Source: Bradyrhizobium embrapense (GTDB taxonomy: Bacteria; Pseudomonadota; Alphaproteobacteria; Rhizobiales; Xanthobacteraceae). Taken from it: a stretch of DNA of 54,390 nucleotides. The notes below the pieces were generated by a model. It was not told the origin of the DNA, made no database searches, and saw only the letters and a program-made list of their open reading frames with translations. Position 1 is the stretch's first letter. Each line of letters begins with the position of its first letter. This document shows positions 51,398 to 54,390 of the stretch, piece after piece. The translations under genes were made by a program, and so were the position numbers. The stretch is taken from NCBI RefSeq assembly GCF_001189235.2, contig NZ_LFIP02000019.1:1-54390 (forward strand), in the 5' to 3' direction.

Positions 51398-52903
51398 CTA
51401 CCCCTTCGGCCGCACGATCGCCCAGCCGATCCGCAGCACCGGCTGCCTTCCATTGACCAGCCGGTCGAACGAGCGCGGCACTTCCGGCACGAGGCCGGGG
51501 AAGCGTTGCGCGAGTTCGGGCGGCGGCGTGCCGGCGGTGTCCTGCGCGCGCCACACCACGACGCCGCCGGTCTCGTTGAATTTCGCCACCGACATCCAGG
51601 GCGTCCGTTGCGGCGCGGCGTCGAGCAACAGATGCGGACGGCGCCCGTTCATCGCGATCAGGCTGGCGAGTTCGGGATCGCCGGCGACCGCGCGCAGGCG
51701 CTGGTTGGTGCGGCGTTCATAGCTGTCGTCGAAGAAGCGTCCCATCGCGGCTGCCGGCAGCGAGGTCGGGACCTCCGTGGTGCTGGTCCATGGCAGGAAC
51801 AGCGCCGTCGCCAGCGCGGCCGCGGCGGGCGCAGCGACAGCGAACGCCCACACCGAGCGCAGCAGCCGCTGCCGCCTGAGATGGATCAGATCGCCGGTCG
51901 CGACCACGACCGCGAGCCCCGACATCAACAGCGCAACGCCGGCGCCGCCGAAGGCGCGATCCAGGTCGAACAGCCCGGCGACGAAGCTGCTGACGATCGC
52001 CGGCGCGAACGCGAAGAAATAGACGAAGTGCTGCGCCAGCGGACTGACCGGCGGACGGTAGATGATCGGGGCATCCTCACGGTCGCGGGCGAACCAGCGC
52101 GAATTGAGCAGCGCCAGCACGACGATCGCTGCGGTCGCCACGATCAGCCCGCCGAGCACGACGCCCCAGCGCAGCGCGCGCGCCTTGAGCTCGGCGAGCA
52201 CAGGCAAGGGCGGCAGCGCCAGCGCGTCGGCGCGGATCAGCCAGATCAGATAGGGCAGCGCCAGCACGATGATGACGAGCAGCGCATAGAGCGGATCGAC
52301 CGCGCGCAGCGTGCGGCGCCCGCGCTCGGTTGCGACCGCAAAGCCGACCACGAGCAGGATCATGCCGAGCGCCGCCGGTGTCGTCAGCAGCAAGAGGCCG
52401 CAATCGATCGACCAGGCGAACCAGGCGGCGCGCCGGTTCTGCCCGATCAATTGCCAGGAATGCAGCAGCAACAGCGCCCACAGCGGACGCGCCAGGATCA
52501 GCGGGCCGAACTCGACGCTCGGCGAGGAGAACACCACGACTGTCATCGACAACAGCACCGCCAGCACGCCCTGCGGGCCGCCGACGATGGCGCGGGCCAG
52601 CTGGTAGAAGGCGATGAAGGTGACGATCTCGCAGACCTGCGCCAAGAGATAGACGCCGAAGACGTGATTGCCGGCGGCGCGGAAGGCGATGTCGGCGAGC
52701 CAGAACGAAAGCGGCGGCCCCATGTCGGTGCCGACCTGATATTCGCGGCCGAACGCGAGCACGGTGGCGAGATTGCCGGGCGGGCTGCCGTAGAAGATCA
52801 GCGGCAAGAGCAGCCATATCGCGGCCTGCACCAGCACCACGACCCACACCACGAGGCGCGGCCGGGCGCGGATCAGTTCGACAACCAGGGAGGTAAACCG
52901 CAT
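51398..52903 (-). CDS. Polytopic membrane glycosyltransferase-like protein (PMT_2/GT83 type)
   Basis: A 501-residue membrane protein with about ten predicted helices. The N-terminal part, DMGPPLSFWLADIAFRAAGN and LLAQVCEIVTFIAFYQLARA, resembles ArnT/PMT_2-like glycosyltransferases using polyprenyl-linked sugars, in which the Asp in the first loop matters. The C-terminal 110 residues are soluble and outside (FFDDSYERRTNQRLRAVAGD). A start at ATG 52903 gives a good first helix. Target sugar and acceptor are unknown. Confidence 0.75.
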   Translation of the reverse strand: MRFTSLVVELIRARPRLVVWVVVLVQAAIWLLLPLIFYGSPPGNLATVLAFGREYQVGTDMGPPLSFWLADIAFRAAGNHVFGVYLLAQVCEIVTFIAFYQLARAIVGGPQGVLAVLLSMTVVVFSSPSVEFGPLILARPLWALLLLHSWQLIGQNRRAAWFAWSIDCGLLLLTTPAALGMILLVVGFAVATERGRRTLRAVDPLYALLVIIVLALPYLIWLIRADALALPPLPVLAELKARALRWGVVLGGLIVATAAIVVLALLNSRWFARDREDAPIIYRPPVSPLAQHFVYFFAFAPAIVSSFVAGLFDLDRAFGGAGVALLMSGLAVVVATGDLIHLRRQRLLRSVWAFAVAAPAAAALATALFLPWTSTTEVPTSLPAAAMGRFFDDSYERRTNQRLRAVAGDPELASLIAMNGRRPHLLLDAAPQRTPWMSVAKFNETGGVVVWRAQDTAGTPPPELAQRFPGLVPEVPRSFDRLVNGRQPVLRIGWAIVRPKG

Positions 52904-53265
52904 GAAACGCCTGAAATGCCCCAGCCACGCCGATCCGGCGGCGCCATCTGATCCCGAAGGTTTTGATAAACGGCGGCGGCGGTGGAGGCAACGGTGAACG
53001 GCGTGGGGGATTCTCTCCGTGCGAACGACCAGCGCAACTCGCGGCCCCCTCTGCCCACCCTCCCCCGCAAGGGGGGAGGGAGCCAAACCGGCGTGCTCAC
53101 CTCACCGCGGGTCACGGCATCGAGGTGTTGCGTCCCTTTTCTTCTGACTCCTTAGCGAATGTGAGTGAGGCACTGGCGGAAGGGCTCCCTCCCCCCTTGC
53201 GGGGGAGGGTTGGGGAGAGGGGTGCTACAAGCGATGGCGCACGTCGTAGCCCGCGCTGCGGCAAG
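52904..53265. other. Intergenic region with paired inverted repeat
   Basis: CCCACCCTCCCCCGCAAGGG (53056-53085) and GCTCCCTCCCCCCTTGCGGG (53187-53212) are inverted copies of one unit about 130 bases apart. No gene is seen between them. Confidence 0.6.
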
Positions 53266-54042
53266 CTACGCCGCTTCGGATGCCGCGGCCTCGCTTGTCG
53301 CATCCACCGTGAACAGGTCGGGCTCGGCTGACACCGGGAAATGTTTCAGCCGCGCGGCGACGACCGGTGCGAAGAAGCTGCGGTGATGGGTGCTGGGGCC
53401 GAGCCGGTCCAGCGCCTCGAGGTGCTCGGGGACGCCATAGCCCTTGTGCTGCTCGAACCCGTAGCCGGGGCAATCCAGCGCCAGCGCGCACATCAGGCGG
53501 TCGCGCGTCACCTTGGCGATGATCGAGGCCGCAGCGATCGAGGCCACGATGCCGTCGCCGCCGATCACCGCGTCGCAGTCGCAGGGCGTGGCGAGCTTGT
53601 CGCGGCCGTCGACGAAGACGTGCTTCGGCATTTCCGGCAGCGCATGCACCGCGCGCGCCAACGCCCACAGCGAGGCACGCAATATATTGTCGCGATCGAT
53701 TCGCGCCGGCGAGGCCACCGCGACCGAGAACGCCGCGGTCGCGCAAATCTCCTCGAACAGTTCCTCGCGGCGCTCGGCGGTCAGCCGCTTGGAATCGTCG
53801 AGCCCCTTAGGAACGCGATTGGGGTCGAGCACCACCGCGGCGGCGACCACCGGACCTGCCAGCGGGCCCCGCCCGGCTTCGTCGCAGCCCGCGACCGGCC
53901 AGACGCCGCGCTTGATCAGCGCGCGCTCGCGCCGAAAGCTCGGCCGCGTCACGGCGATCACGCGCTTGCCCGGCGCGGCCGGTTCAGCCGACTTCTTCTT
54001 CGACGCGGTCTTTGGCGCGCTTTTGGACTTATCCCGAATCAT
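53266..54042 (-). CDS. rnhB: Ribonuclease HII
   Basis: A 258-residue enzyme that removes ribonucleotides from DNA-RNA hybrids. The four acidic residues are present: Asp54 and Glu55 in GCDEAGRGPLAGPVVAAAV, Asp145 in FVDGRDK, and Asp181 in AKVTRDRLM. It has a 45-residue Lys-rich N-terminal extension (SKSAPKTASKKKSAEP) before the fold, common in rhizobia. ATG 54042 begins MIRDKSKSAPK; the upstream ATG is not needed. Confidence 0.95.
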   Translation of the reverse strand: MIRDKSKSAPKTASKKKSAEPAAPGKRVIAVTRPSFRRERALIKRGVWPVAGCDEAGRGPLAGPVVAAAVVLDPNRVPKGLDDSKRLTAERREELFEEICATAAFSVAVASPARIDRDNILRASLWALARAVHALPEMPKHVFVDGRDKLATPCDCDAVIGGDGIVASIAAASIIAKVTRDRLMCALALDCPGYGFEQHKGYGVPEHLEALDRLGPSTHHRSFFAPVVAARLKHFPVSAEPDLFTVDATSEAAASEAA

Positions 54043-54124
54043 GCGGCGATCGTGATCAAGCAAGGCCCCCGGCGCAACCGGGAACCCGCTTCTGAACTGC
54101 ACCCCTGATGTGAGACACGGTAAA

Positions 54125-54390
54125 TCAGGGACAGGTGCCGGCCGCTTGAAGCGGCACGGCGGGTTGACGGGTTAGGGCCGCATGGCGGGGCTGCTGCGCA
54201 GCAGCCCCGCCATGCGGTAAATTTGCCTCGAACTCGGCTGGCGGCCGGTAGGCCAAAGCCGAGTGCAACCGTTGACGATTGTATACCTCTTCGATGAAGG
54301 CGCCGATCGCATTTCTGGCCTGTTGCGCATCGCGGTAGGTCTGGCCGTCGACCTCCTCTTGCTTGAGGGTCTTCATGAAGCTTTCCGCCC
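54125..54390 (-). CDS. IS3-family transposase OrfB, C-terminal part (5' end outside window)
   Basis: The visible 87 residues end an IS3-type DDE integrase: AESFMKTLKQEEVDGQTYRD, then FIEEVYNRQRLHSALAYRPP and AEFEANL. The last catalytic Glu is the Glu in AESF. After EANL the frame enters the palindrome at 54177-54217, so the final residues (HGGAAAQQPRHAAL and on) are probably not conserved. The remainder of OrfB and OrfA are outside the window. Confidence 0.85.
   Translation of the reverse strand, partial: AESFMKTLKQEEVDGQTYRDAQQARNAIGAFIEEVYNRQRLHSALAYRPPAEFEANLPHGGAAAQQPRHAALTRQPAVPLQAAGTCP
54177..54217. repeat. Long perfect palindrome at the end of the IS
   Basis: CATGGCGGGGCTGCTG and its inverted copy CAGCAGCCCCGCCATG meet around a CG centre. 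It overlaps the C-terminal codons of the transposase and could stop outside transcripts from entering it. Confidence 0.85.

Larger units (their letters stand above)
54093..54390. mobile_element. IS3-family insertion sequence, one end (runs out of window)
   Basis: TGAACTGCACCCC at 54093 looks like a terminal inverted repeat of an IS3-type element, 51 bases from the rnhB start codon. The transposase OrfB C-terminus follows. The other end lies beyond the window, so copy integrity cannot be judged. Confidence 0.6.

Noticed and set aside
51506..52951. 481-codon plus-strand frame opposite the membrane glycosyltransferase-like gene
   Set aside because: Gln/Arg/Asp/His-rich shadow; the minus strand has clear membrane helices.

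Overview
The window is a stretch of alphaproteobacterial chromosome, most likely Bradyrhizobium or a close relative in the Nitrobacteraceae. The evidence is high-GC coding sequence, TTAA-N7-TTAA boxes of the cell-cycle regulator CtrA, iron control elements of the rhizobial Irr type in front of bacterioferritin and its ferredoxin, a uracil-DNA glycosylase lacking the usual Fe-S cysteines, and several intergenic repeat families that I associate with this group. About 50 genes are recognisable. There is one tRNA gene, no rRNA and no CRISPR array. No plasmid or phage backbone is visible apart from one decayed integrative element and the edge of an IS.

1-4083: propionyl-CoA carboxylase genes pccB-pccA (minus strand) diverge from a ScfR/PccR-type regulator across a short region holding TTTGCAAA-like sites. 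4084-7934: a gene-poor accessory segment with an Lrp/AsnC regulator carrying an abnormal tail, an orphan DUF736 gene, an excisionase-like gene and a tyrosine recombinase whose coding frame runs into tRNA-Pro(CGG). This is the scar of an element integrated at the tRNA 3' end. 8013-11595: a run of Sua5, an FAD-linked 2-hydroxyacid oxidase, a GNAT acetyltransferase and a NUDIX hydrolase. 11596-22934: small genes separated by repeats: an ABM-like protein, TspO, fasciclin, small secreted proteins, a J-domain protein, an SDR, a Fis-type regulator behind a perfect CtrA box, a collagen-like protein, DUF2277, DUF2188-like, a truncated hydrolase remnant and an unrecognised two-gene membrane/secreted operon.

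22935-28961: a second CtrA-box gene, bfr and bfd with Irr boxes, two tandem paralogous secreted proteins, an MltB-type transglycosylase, a TIR domain fused to six membrane helices, and a UPF0114 protein. 29127-34486: EttA, a small unknown protein, a D-2-hydroxyacid dehydrogenase, a DUF4336 protein and an L,D-transpeptidase with an internal 14-residue repeat. 34816-39682: a Pro/Ala-rich membrane protein, then sseA, a rhodanese and a CoxE-like VWA protein in one minus-strand group, facing GlsB and a MoxR ATPase. 39754-44743: a Baeyer-Villiger-type monooxygenase, a GMC alcohol dehydrogenase, a GNAT enzyme and an SMP-30 lactonase, which could form an alcohol/ketone/lactone route. 45182-54042: IspE, a TPR protein, ETF-ubiquinone oxidoreductase (with an Irr-like box), uracil-DNA glycosylase, a membrane glycosyltransferase-like protein and RNase HII. 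The window ends inside an IS3-family element.

The best candidates for undescribed biology are the TIR-six-helix membrane protein, the MoxR/VWA/rhodanese cluster, the unknown operon at 21159-22313, the collagen-like protein, and the hairpin repeats that abut or supply gene stop codons. No complete new multigene defence or mobile system can be claimed from sequence alone.
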